Source of the DNA: Trichaptum fuscoviolaceum
Lineage: Eukaryota; Basidiomycota; Agaricomycetes; Hymenochaetales; Trichaptaceae
Direction: 5' to 3'
DNA: 64,000 nucleotides
Assembly (NCBI GenBank): GCA_910574455.1
Contig: CAJSYZ010000002.1
Span: 5,481,671-5,545,670 of the forward strand
The notes under the pieces were generated by a model. The model ran no database searches and was not told the origin of the DNA. It saw only the letters and a program-made list of their open reading frames with translations. How positions within the stretch are numbered: the first letter of the stretch is position 1; each line of letters starts with the position of its first letter. The position numbers and the translations under genes were made by a program. Below are positions 44,442 through 55,347 of the stretch, one piece after another.

Positions 44442-45632
44442 TCAGCCTCCAAGTCGGATCATGATGCATTGCCATCGTTCAAGTTGAAGCTCAGGCTGCC
44501 ACTGCCAGTGGCAGTGGACTCTGACCCTCCTCAGGCTCCGGTACCGAACTACCACCATGTTCGAGTAATACTGCTATAGTAGTGGGTTTATCATAAGATA
44601 CATTTCTGCAAATACTGTGAGATATATATATTGTAGACGATGCACGAAGAGGCAGCATGAAGATGGTTTACGGCATAAAGGAAATAGGGATAGATATGTA
44701 CGAGGTCTGTACAACTTGAAGGATGGGGAACGGCGAAGAAAGAACTTGAAGGACCTCCTGAAGACTCGGAGAAACATGAAATAGAGTGGATAGAAAAGGT
44801 GAGTAAATATGAATGCAATCCAAGGAACCACAACTCATATGTACCATCATGATGATAGGCTTCGTACTACATAAGTACTATTTCAGTGCACGCGACATCA
44901 TCTCTGCTGGTCCTGGCACTGACAAACGTCAGCCTGAGCAGCTTCGTTTTCGAACTTGTTGAAGCTACAGCCTGCCAGTGACTACTTAATTTGTCACACG
45001 TTACCCCTCATGAAGGACAGAAGGGTGTTAAAGCACTTTACCATCACATTTGAGGTCTCAAGAACTGCATAGTGATAGAAGTATGGATATCATATAAGTT
45101 TTTGAGATAATATCGAGAAAATGAGGCAGGAAAAAGTGAACAAGAGCATAGATTTTAGCTCAGCCTGCTGCCACTGCACTGGCAGTGGCAGCCTTGGTGC
45201 CACTGGCAGTGCCAGTGAGCGCACAGCCAAAATCATAGGAAGGTATCCTGTGACTGCCAGTGTCACTTCAAGTTGAGTCACCGCTTTTTACACCCACCTC
45301 AGGCTGTATTGTTGAACTTGTACTTCCTCCACCGTTTTCCTCGAGGAAGCCCAAGAAACCTACAGCGACGTGGGCGAACTACACAACCTCGCTATCGCTC
45401 GGAATTACAGGCCCAGACGAGGAACGAAATTACCTGAGCTCGAACGTTGAAAGACTCAGTGTTTAGTAGGCGATTGGAAAGTTGTCGCACCACCCCCCTC
45501 CGCGGTTCCCCGGTCACTCAAAAGAAGGCGTGCTTTAAGGCGGACAGCCGCAGACTCGGACCCAAGAGGCGAAGATAGAAAGTGTGGTGGACGAGGAGGA
45601 GTGCTAGCCTGAGTGGGCTTGAAACAGTTTGA
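44442..45632. other. repeat-word DNA, right part of the island
   Basis: No gene I can support. It contains CACTGGCA, CTCAGGCTG and TTCAAGTT words, and short plus-strand frames without features. Confidence 0.5.
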
Positions 45633-45993
45633 ATGTGTCTCGATCTCTTGAAATTTCGTGAGTTCCTTCTTTCCGTTACCGATTCCGAGTCCTTGGAAAT
45701 CAGGTATCACGAAGTTTTTAAATGTTTCTTCAGAGAAATGAAGACAGCTTCAAAATGACTGTGACTCGATCTCTTAAAATTTCGTGAGTTCCTTTTTTCC
45801 GTCTCCTCGGAAATCAAATATCACAAAGTCTTCACAATGCTTCTTCAGAGAAATGAAGACAGCTTCAAGATGACTGTGACTCGATCTCTTAAAATTTTGT
45901 GAGTTCTTTTTTCCGGATCAACTTCGGAAATCAGATATAACAAAGTCTCCCAATGCTTCTTCAGAGTAATGAAATCAAGAAGACGACTTCAAG
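45633..45993. repeat. minisatellite, three units of about 115-125 bases
   Basis: Each unit opens TGACTCGATCTCTTAAAATT or a near copy, contains GTGAGTTCCTT, CGGAAATCA and GCTTCTTCAGAGAAATGAAG, and ends AGCTTCAAGATGACT or similar. Units start near 45,633, 45,758 and 45,873; the third is the most diverged. No coding potential. Confidence 0.85.
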
Positions 45994-47481
45994 ATGAACT
46001 TTACTTGATTTCGTACTAAAGCGGATTTATTCTCTTCCATCAGAATCAGAGCGCTGCGCAGTGTGACTCGGACTCGCAGGCGGTGTGCGGTGAGCGCTCT
46101 TTCGAATAATCCAGAAGAATGGTTCAAACAGCTTCAAGTTATAAAAGGAGGACAAAATATCTCTTTGCTAAATATCCTATGCTCGCGCGATCATTAACTG
46201 TCATGCTACTCAACATTATAACCTTTATCCTGCGCTTCATAGCAGCATTTATGTCTAATTGCGGAGTCCGAGTCGGAGGAAGGCGCGAGTTGGACGAAGA
46301 GGACGCGATTGACAAAGGTGATTCAAGCCGTTTACTATCTCAGTACAGATTGAGAGCTGACCCTTTGTTTCCTACAGTATACGATAGACTCGGAGAATTC
46401 TGACGCTACTAGTGGCAGCGTCGGTTGTTATGAGAGGTGTGAGGTTCGTTCAAAAAATGCTAGGGTATGTATAACTTCCTGCCTCAGCACTGTTTATTCA
46501 CTTACAAGTAGTCTACCATCTTCCAGTCTCTCTCTATGATTCAGGGCTTGACTTTTCAAAATTTCCACAACAACTTAAATCGACACAGGCATGACTCAGG
46601 CTAGTACTACTCTAGTACTAGTAGTAGTAGTAGTGGTGCTCCTTCAAGTGCAAATTGTTTTCTCGCTTCCACCAGAACAAACATTTTACTTTACTATGAA
46701 AGATTAGAAATATCATATTGCTGGCATGTGTTTATCAGATATAATATGTATTCAAGTTGGTAAGTGCAATGATACACAGCATCAAAGTTGAGTGATGACA
46801 TCCAATTTGGAGAACTTCCGTTTCGAAACTGATGCACTTATGTTGCACTTACCATTGCACTTGAACTGCCCACTGGCATGCCGGTGCTTAAACCTCACTT
46901 AATCCTGGCTTGCCGCCTGATGTACAATTCCCCTCCTTTTGCACTGATTTTATCCTGAAACGCCGTGTTTTAAGGCCATCAGGCAGCCAGACAACCCTTC
47001 AGGCAGGCGTGGCAGCGCTTCGACCCATTTAAGAAAGCTTCAGGGCGCGCCAGGACGCGCCAGTCGCCGTAAGCAAAAGGAAGTTTCCCTGATGTAAACA
47101 TTTGCACAACTTAGCATGTCTTCAAAATAGTTCTGGCATCTGCGTGCTGAGTTTTGCTTTCATTCTCTACTGAGAACCCACCGGAACTATGGATACTTTG
47201 CATATTTAAACGAACTGAAAGGTAAGCATACAATTTGCTATCGCACTGACATATTCATAACTCGTTCACATTTGATTTGCTTATAATTTACTCAATCTAG
47301 AAGTTAAAAATGCACTCTCCCCGAGACACTAGTAGTCATTCTCACGCAAACCGAACTCAAAACGCGTGTATTCTATTTTATCCTGTTTATCAATCCTTTG
47401 ACAACTCGGAAAATCTGGGTTTTCTCATATCTCTATTACCCTGGTTAAGTGCTTCATTGAATTTCAGCGTGTCCACCCTCT
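45994..47481. other. right edge of the island and MDR gene 3' side
   Basis: TAG/TAC microsatellite at about 46,600-46,636, after which the island words fade. A frame at 46119-46403 (94 codons, one hydrophobic stretch SLTVMLLNIITFILRFIAAF) has no support beyond being open. AAGTGCAATG at about 46,765 and CATTGCACTT at about 46,852 form an inverted pair. No gene called. Confidence 0.4.
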
Positions 47482-48787
47482 TCAGTCCGCGACCTCTGTG
47501 ATCAGCTTGCCGGTGTTTTTGCCCTCGAAGAGTCCGTCCCACACCTTCGGCACATCTTCAAACTTTCCTCGCAGATCGACAATTGTCTCCGCACCTTCGA
47601 CGTGGAGCTTCCCGGTCTTTGCAGCTTCGACGAGCGCCATGACACCCTCACCCATGCGCGACCCATAGTCCATGACGCTATACCCTTTCAACTCGAGCTT
47701 GTTCGTCACAATCATGCCGTAGTTAGTGAGATTTACACCGTAGCCGCTGGTGTACGCTGACGGCAGTTGAGGGTGAGTGCAGCTCTTGTCATGCTCCGAT
47801 AAACTTACTAGAGATAGCCCCGCAAGCTCCGATAATACCGTGGTCATTCATGCTCAACAATACTTCATCAAGTATAGCGCCTCCAACATTGTCGAAGTAT
47901 CTGCATAGGATTGTCAGATGTGAGTGATTGATCGGGATGAATTCGAGTGAAAACGATTTAACGTACTTGTCAATTCCATCAGGTGTAGCGTCTATCAAGT
48001 CTTGGGAGAACGTGGGGCTCTTGTAGTTTATGGCCGCATCAGCCCCGATGGTACGAAGCCATTCACACTTCTTTTCGGTGCCGGCAATACCTACGACACG
48101 TTTGACCCCCAAAACGTTCTTCGCGTATTGGACTGCAACGTTCCCAACAGCACTGGAAAAGGTGTATTAGATCACTAGAGAATCGTTGGTTCGAGCATCC
48201 TACCCTGCGGCGCCGCTAATGACTACTGTGTCTGTCTTCTTGGGATTGAGCGTATCAACGAGATAAAAGTATGCGGATAACCCAGTGAAACCAAGAGCAC
48301 CGAGCGAACTTTCCGGCCCGAAGCCCGGGATTTGCCTAAGGATCGACGGAAGTCAATAAGTGATCTGCGCTGAGTTAAACTGGACATACTGTACGACTGT
48401 GACTTCGGCTTTCTTGAGAACTGTGTACTCGGACCAGGAGGAAACTGCCTGAACAATGTCTCCCTCCTTGACGTTGCCCTGGCCATCGCCGCCGACTTTG
48501 AGCACTCGTAAGACCGCAACGCTCTTCATCGGAGCGCCCTTCTCTGCGCCCGGAATCTTCTTGCGGGAGCGGTTGACCGCTCCAGCGTCCGCCTGGACGA
48601 AGAGGCGGAACGCGGGGTCGTTGGAGATGTACAACGTCTGCAGAAGCAGAGAGTCATCAGGCAACGGAGAGGGCAGCGGCAGCTCCTTCAAAACGAAAGT
48701 CGCCTTGGGGGAATCGGGCGAGAGGTCGATTGCATCCGTGATTGGGTTTTGGAAAATCCAAGCGCGAGTCGTAGTTGGAAGTGACAT
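47482..48787 (-). CDS. zinc-independent MDR oxidoreductase (alkenal/prostaglandin reductase type)
   Basis: NADP(H)-dependent reductase of the medium-chain superfamily, subgroup of leukotriene B4 12-hydroxydehydrogenase and plant double-bond reductases, acting on alpha,beta-unsaturated carbonyls. Exons 48390-48787, 48204-48335, 47967-48152, 47809-47900 and 47482-47756 join in frame to 360 residues, the family's usual size. Motifs: LYISNDPAFR, DIVQAVSSWSEY, GFGPESSLGALGFTGLSAYF, the dinucleotide-binding SGAAGAVGNVAVQYAK, GADAAINYK, YFDNVGGAILD, and the C-terminal VWDGLFEGKNTGKLI. Zinc ligands are absent, as expected. The start MSLPTTTRAWIF was preferred over an upstream ATG at 48853 because family similarity begins there. 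Cytosolic. Confidence 0.92.
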
Positions 48788-49542
48788 TTCGATCGGATGC
48801 TGAGGTTGGTTTCTCTGTAGTGGTTCCTGCAGTTGTTGATTTGGTGAACCCACTGTTCAGCCCGTTTTATATGCATTTATGGAAGACCGTGCTGCGATTG
48901 CGCACAGATGTTTTACTTGGAGTTGAAACGAGTACACGCAAATGGAGGTCTCGGTCGTCCTTGTCGGATGCCGAGAGCTCGCGGCCACCCGTTTATTTGC
49001 TATGTCGCAAACCCCACATTCTCAAGGCTGGCTGCGCAAGCAGAATCCGAGCTGCGGGACGAGCCTGAGAGTGAAGGTTCAATAGCCAGGGCAAGACTTA
49101 GCAACCCGAAACAGCGCTTCTTCAGCGCAGTTGCTACCAAGCGTAAGATCTGTGCAGCTTGAAGTGATTGATCCTGTCCGATATTTGTGGAGTGTGGCAA
49201 GACAGTACCAACTTTGTGCCGACAAACAAATTTCTGTTTAAAGAGGGGCATGCAGTCATTCTGTTTTCTACACGGCGTTCCGTGACCTTGATTACCTTTA
49301 GAAAGAATAAACGAAACATTAGCAACCAGCAGATAGACCAGTTAGATCAGTGACGTGAAACTTTCATTTACTAATGCTACTAATACACAGACTTGACTTG
49401 ATATATCTCAAATGTATTATTAACGAAACCTATACTCGCGCCAACGAGCCTCATACCAGCCAGCAAAATCCAGCCATACAAATACCATCTACAGCGTCCC
49501 ATATCCACCAAGCCTATACTTTACTACCTACCCTACCCACGT
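48788..49542. other. intergenic between MDR and RNF10 genes
   Basis: No gene. It contains the MDR promoter and the 3' region of the RING gene; the open frames across it are GC-driven and featureless. Confidence 0.55.
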
Positions 49543-51935
49543 TCATCGCCTTCGTCCACCAGCACCGCCAAGCACGACAAGCTTGTTGCTGCGTTTCCCC
49601 CGAGTGCCTCCACCAGCGCCGCCACCCACTCTCGCGCCACCCCGCGCTGCCTCGAGCTCATGCCACGCCGCGTCCATGTCCCACTCATCCTCTTCGAGTG
49701 TCTCGCGCTGGGCTCTGCTCAGCTGTCCTGGGCGTGTGCGACCCGCAGAAGGTGCCGAGTGAAGAGCGGATGCGAAGCTCCGTTGGCCCCAGGCGCCGGC
49801 TGGCTGGGACTGAGCTTGCGGTTGTGTTTGGGCTGCGGTTGGGACAGTTATTGGAGGTGGGGTGGGTGTGGTTTCAGGAGGTAGGATATAGTCCGGTGAA
49901 GAAGGCCGGTCCATGATCGGTGAGTATACGTAGTCGAAGCTAGAAGGAGGTACGAGAGGTAACCGTAGCTTCTCTCGCTCTTTCTCTTCAGCCTTTGCGC
50001 GCGCCCGATCATCCTTCTTAGATTTCTCCTTCCTCTTAGACCTCCGCATTCGTAACGGTGCCTCGAAAGCGCGTAGTCCTTCCGCACCAACAACGCTCCG
50101 CAAATCCGCCTCAACGAAGACGACGTCTGCACTTTCGGGTACATGTCCGAGATATTTACACCGCCGGCGCAGCTCGTCGTTCACAGAGCCTTCCGCACTG
50201 GCCTCAACGCGGATGGCGATCTCATTTGGGAACGCCGCATACGAGTGGAAGTGCGCAAGAAGTATCCGGATGTCGAGTGGGTGCAGGAAGATTGGCGCGC
50301 CAGATGCGGCCTGATAAAAGAAGTAAGTAGATGTGGAAGGGGGTGGAGGATTTAAATTCCGGCGAGGCCGCTGATTCCGCGCGGATTGAGATGGCTTTGC
50401 AATATTGGGCTGAGATGACTGCTGAGTGGCTAGGAAAGCTTCAGGTATGTCGTCCAGTAATTGTTGCTCCTGTCGAATTTCCACGTCTCTATCGATCCGT
50501 TCCTTCTCTGCTTTCTTCTTCTCTCTTTGTTCGTAACTACGATCCAAGTTGCGAATTTCCTGTTCGGCTTTCAGAACAGCATCCCTGAGCCCAGCTGATG
50601 CAAGCGCGCTAGCTTTCTCCATCTGCCGCCGCACCTTTTCCTCCGCTAGATCGACGAAGGTCACGGAAAGCTCATCGTTCATTCCACGCAGGTTTATACG
50701 CTCCGCCTCCAGCTCATCCAAGTCTCGCGATAAATCAGCAAGAAGGTATTCAGGAGTCGCTAGCATGAAGCGCGCGAAGCGGAAAACGTCTGGAAGGAAA
50801 TGGAAGGGTGCCTGGTGTGGAGGTAGAGCGTCAGACGGCCAAGTACGCGAACGAGGTAAAGCCAGCGTAGTGATCTGAGGACGCTCCATTAGACGCATGT
50901 GTAACATAGACCCAGGTTGAGGGCTTTCACCCAGAAAGCCGGTCGTATCAGGTTGTGATGAAGACGAGGACGCCTCATGCGGAATGTCATACACATTGGA
51001 AACGGAGACGTCCTCATCGAACCACTTCACGCTCTTGAGCTGCTTCTCGTTTATAGAGTCAAAGCAAATGGGGCAGCGATTCCACTTCGCATGGTCAGAC
51101 GTGCTGAGATAGTGAAGAACGCAAGGATAGCAGAAGACCTGAGTAACATTAGCCTGTTACCCGAAATTGCTATGCTAGAACTCACATGTCCACACTTTGT
51201 CATGCGGGGAGCGGAAGGGGGCGATAGGCAGATCGGACATGTTGTATGACCCTCCTGGCTTCCGGCCTGCTCGTCCTGCCGACCAGACGCGGTTGCCAGC
51301 GCTGATGTACGAGGAATGATAACCTGAAGAATGTCTTGCCACTGGAAGAAGCTGTGGCAAATATAAATCATCATTTCAAACGGAATGAAACAGGCGGTGT
51401 AATGTCACTCACATATCTGGATCCGCGAAATGGACTGTATAGTCGCCTGTGGGTTTCATAACGAATCTGTATTGCGCGTTGACGAACTCTGAAGCATCGA
51501 TGAGCATACATTCCGAGTAAACCAGAGCAATTAAATATGAGAGAATTACTACTCACTCTCCTTATTCCAGACACCATACCCTTGCGCGGCCTTCCTGCTG
51601 CGTCTGGGTAGCGAAGACAGGACATTTGTCTGGCGCGGAGGGAGCGTGAAGTTGAGGAGATGGTTCAGAGACTGCCCAGCTGCCATCTTCTTGTTGGACC
51701 GCTTCGTCGCGGTGGGCAAAAGTTCGTGTGTCTTGTCGTTGAGCTCGTCGCCAAGAATGTCGAGCGTAGACATTGTTGAGAGTGTGTCAAGCACTGATGT
51801 TTGTTGCGCCGTCGCCGTACGGGACGACGAGGGCGAAGTGACGCCCATGGCTCCCGGCAGCATAATTGATGACTCAGGGGTGTCGGCTGCGTCAGAATGT
51901 CCGGGAGTTGGGCTACGAGCCTTTAAAGCTGTCAT
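49543..51935 (-). CDS. RNF10/MAG2-type RING-finger E3 ubiquitin ligase
   Basis: Homologue of human RNF10 and yeast Mag2. RNF10 is known to ubiquitinate small-subunit ribosomal proteins during initiation-stage stalling. Exons 51557-51935, 51413-51488, 51186-51351 and 49543-51138 join in frame to 738 residues. The N-terminal part holds LNHLLNFTLPPR and FVNAQYRFVM with YTVHFADPD, then WQDILQVIIPR; the C3HC4 RING is CPICLSPPSAPRMTKCGH, FCYPCVLHYL and CPICFDSINEKQLKSV, as in RNF10. Downstream are a long coiled coil (about residues 320-420), FFYQAASGAPIFLHPLDIRI, ELRRRCKYLGHVPESADVVF, a basic Lys/Arg/Glu stretch, Pro/Gln-rich linkers and a Gly-rich basic end. The order matches the family throughout and no break was found. 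Confidence 0.92.
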
Positions 51936-52563
51936 AGTAATCCGACTTAAATTATTTCACTCTTCGTCCTCTTCCTTCGAAAAATATTGTACGGTCGAAT
52001 CTCTGCCTCTACATCAATGACACTCTCATCTCTCGGAAAAACTCCAGTGGTGATAGTTATTCGCACTCTGCACTGATCTGCATCAGTACCATTGCCACTT
52101 ACACGACAAGGTTAAGATGGAACGTTCGCTAGTGCAACGAGGTACTAAGGCACTCACAAGCCTAGCGGAGAACACAAGACCATATTAATGCACTGCATAA
52201 TTGTTGGTGAAAAGTCATCACACTTTCACCCATAATAGGGCCAAGGCTGTGTTTGTATATATGGAAGAGGCGGTGGGCAGCCTTCGAAGGTGCTTCTTAA
52301 CGCCATACTGCTACTAGTAGAACTTAAAGCTCAAGCGCTCAACTCTACAGCTCAACATCAATCAGTCACGTTCGAATACTGGCAATCAGACTCTCAGGAC
52401 AGGCGCTTCATTCCCTTCGCGCTCATTCTTATAAACCCCTTTGTCTGTCCAGGCATAGTAACGCGCGTCTTACCTTCTTTCCCTCCCACCAACTCATCCT
52501 CTTCATTTCACGCTGGACACGGAATCTGCCTCCGGACTACTGAATGACAGTTCATCGTCCGAG
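51936..52563. other. divergent promoter region
   Basis: No gene seen between the RING ligase and the next gene, which are divergently transcribed. A pyrimidine-rich stretch (52,430-52,510) precedes the start at 52564. Confidence 0.5.
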
Positions 52564-53867
52564 ATGTATCGCAGCAGCATCAACTCCAGCACGAGCTCTC
52601 TGTCTGGCATGTCGAACTACAGTTCTGATACTATAATGACGAATAGCCCCGGAACTGGACGGACTGTGGGCCACCTATGGGAGAAGCTCTCAAATTGGGT
52701 CGAAAAGAAAGTGCTTGTCGTTGCACATAAGCAGGGAATGGGATTGAATGCTGTGAGAGAGCGGGTCGAGAAGTGCCTTGAGGAACATGTTGGCGAAAAA
52801 TGTCCTTGGAGTCTAACAGATGATGAAGCGAACAAAATAATTGAGCAAGTACGGTCCGATTGCGCAAAAATTGGTAGATATGCAAGGTATGTCATCTATA
52901 GAAACAGAATTGGCATCTTCCCGATTGACAGATTAAGTGAGCAGTTGCCGAAGCAGTCCAACGGAAAGGATGGCTCTCGAATATATTATTGATCTTGTTA
53001 CGACATATCCATTCTTGCGAGACCTCTTTGACGATCGGGATCTCGGGGTGCATGACAGACTTGAGTCTGTGCGAGACTCCGATCCAGAAAAGATTTCATA
53101 CGAGATTAGGGAACGACATGTGCTGGCATCTCGAGCACTCCTGTGCTTCGAAGTGAATGATATCACGGATTTGGCTATGACTGCTCAGGATAGTCAACAG
53201 CAAACGCCAACTGATAAGATCATGGAGGACAAACGAAATGCAATCATCGGTCTTCTTACGTTCAAGAAATCAAGGTGACTTTTATAGCGCTACTTTCAGA
53301 AGAAGCAGGTCTTAATGCTTTACTTTGAACCAATCAGTAGATATCCGGAGAGACAACACGTTGCCATTCATCTTGCAGGATATATTCTGTCTCATGCAAC
53401 AACATGTAAAGATCGTATACACATCCAACCTACGGATGAGTTCATCTCGAAAGCATGTTCGGGTGTCGTTGATAAACTTCTTGAAACCAAGCATTCGGAA
53501 TTCTCGGACGAGATTCCACTGCAAGACGCATGCGTCGGTTTGCTAAAGATGATTGAGAAGGGAGATGCACCATTGCCCAGAACTGCTGGGCATCCCATCC
53601 GGAATATGTTGACTATCTTACAAAGGTGCATAATACCTGGTTACTTCTTATTCCATTAACATCCTAGATTTACATGATGCACTACTTGACAGCCCAAATA
53701 CAAAGGGCATGTACCCGGAGGCTCGGAATCTAGCCCTGCAAGTCAGTCAAAACAAACAACCCGAGAGCCCAAGTCCACCCCAGGACTTTCCTACGAAACA
53801 GTCGAAACGCAAACGGAGGAAGGCGAAACAAGCGCAAGCGCAAGCGCGAGGTGAAGCCTTGAATTGA
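52564..53867 (+). CDS. fungal protein of unknown function with basic tail
   Basis: Exons 52564-52886, 52942-53274, 53341-53625 and 53693-53867 join in frame to 371 residues. The start is Ser-rich (MYRSSINSSTSSLSGMSNYS), then WEKLSNWVEKKVLVVAHKQG, a helical middle (ALEYIIDLVTTYPFLRDLFD), HVAIHLAGYILSHA, and a C-terminal nuclear-localisation-like stretch KQSKRKRRKAKQAQAQARGE followed by LN. The last two acceptors were chosen because nearer AGs lead to stops. There is no enzyme motif. The tail's CAAGCG repeat may vary in length. Function not recognised; nuclear location is a guess from the tail. Confidence 0.68.
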
Positions 53868-54239
53868 GCGTTTCATAGTAAGCAACTCGAAAGTAATGTT
53901 CTTTCATGCTGATCCAACCTCCGCCTTGGGTTAGTGGATATGACGGGTGATTAAAAGAGACTTTCCCCCGGGTAGGTTGCAGTGATGTTTTCCCAAAGCA
54001 AGTGCAAACCGAATCTCCCTACCCACTCTCATCTACTCGAGTAGACTTCTTATGCAGTCAGACAAAGCCTATTGATTCATCTTCATGGCAAGTGTATGTT
54101 GATACTTGTACTAGACTATCTGCTTAGTTGAATACAATTCTTGGTACAGTGTAAGTGTAGACCCGCAAGCCAGTCGTTACTAGTGTAGAGTTTATTATCA
54201 ACTGTAACGACTGGTTTACGAGTCTAGTGTAAGTGGAAC
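53868..54239. other. intergenic with a foldback element
   Basis: No gene apart from the inverted-repeat element at its right side. Confidence 0.5.
54151..54233. repeat. small foldback element, copy 3
   Basis: Arms TAGACCCGCAAGCCAGTCG and CGACTGGTTTACGAGTCTA around a loop of about 35 bases. The arms match copies 1 and 2 near 2.5 and 3.65 kb (CGTAAACCAGTCG core). Confidence 0.6.
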
Positions 54240-55347
54240 TTGACACCAATCCGGCCGGACCAATTGAGTCCAGTCACCGGCGATCAACGGGCATTAGCAT
54301 CTCGGTGCCGAGCCCACCATGCCATCCATATCTTTCTCTTCAAGTTTGCTTTTGCTCTCCATCTCTGTTCGACTCTTAGATTCCTTAGACCCATTTCTCG
54401 TAGGGAGCAACCGAACTTACGAGACGAATCTGGTGTTCCTTACTGGAACATTCCTGAGAATGTCGTGCAGAAGGCTCGTACACTCTCGACTAAAGCATCG
54501 TTGTCAAGCTCGCTAAGATTCAGCAGAGGGGAACTCAAACGTCTAGTCGCATGTCACGTCGGTGCCACTGCTATTAGAGGCTGCAGTCGAGAGTGTTGTC
54601 CGTGAGTGACCAATTGCTTAGAATGCATTAAACTATAATTTGATTGTATGGGATAGCTACGGAGACGACGCCCTTGAAGAAAATGAACGCCTCTCATTTG
54701 ACAATGCGAACTACATTATGGGCAGCTACGTCGTCGATCCGCTGCATGAGAGTCACCGGCCTTGTCAGCATACATTCCGACCGAAATATGTCTGCACGGA
54801 ATGCCATCGGGTTTACAAGATGCACATCCACCCAGATAATGACTATTACTGCGAGCAGCCCTCAAACCGATACTTCTGGCGTCCCAAGGCCTCACATTCG
54901 GAGATGCTCCACGTATATCGGAACCTAAACAAGGAAGATCCGGAGAAAGCTGCAAAACTTGAGCTGCTGATGAACGGGCCACCGAATCTCTCCATGTTTT
55001 CTCGAGAAGAAATCGATCAACTGGAGGAAGTCCATCCTTGGATATGGAAACCGTTAAAAAATTTGCGGTGTCCGAAATGCGGGAAGCCTGGACATTTGGT
55101 CGGCACGACGTTTCGTGCACCGTCCGGAGGTGACAAAAGGGGTTGGGAAGAAGTGAAGAGGCTGCTTGATCACGGGGAGAAGTTCCTGCCGTGCCCTTCC
55201 GTCGAAGAGTACGAGGAAATGACTGCAGAAGGGCAAAGACTGAGGATTCGGGAAATGCAGGGTATAGAATGGCAACGTGAAAAGATGAACAGGATAACAC
55301 TTTTGAAGAATGGGGAGAGCGCTACCATTGTTGAGAATAGTCGCTGA
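54240..55347 (+). CDS. Cys-rich (zinc-ribbon-like) protein of unknown function
   Basis: Exons 54240-54601 and 54657-55347 join in frame to 350 residues. The N-terminus is weak (start not certain; the reading becomes convincing at REQPNLRDESGVPYWNIP). The second exon has two metal-binding-like sites, YVCTECHRVYKMHIHPDNDY with a following Cys, and LRCPKCGKPGHLVG, separated by about 110 residues with EEIDQLEEVHPWIWKPLKN. The C-terminal part is charged (SVEEYEEMTAEGQRLRIREM). I recall similar uncharacterised proteins in mushrooms but no function. A decayed copy of its 3' half lies at 60,115-60,412, upstream of the second TPR gene. Confidence 0.68.

Noticed and set aside
46119..46403. 94-codon frame with a hydrophobic stretch
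   Set aside because: No family resemblance, no splice context, and it lies in repeat-rich DNA; kept only as a remark in the gap entry.
48775..49162. Plus-strand frames upstream of the MDR gene
   Set aside because: They overlap the MDR first exon and promoter and have no recognisable content.
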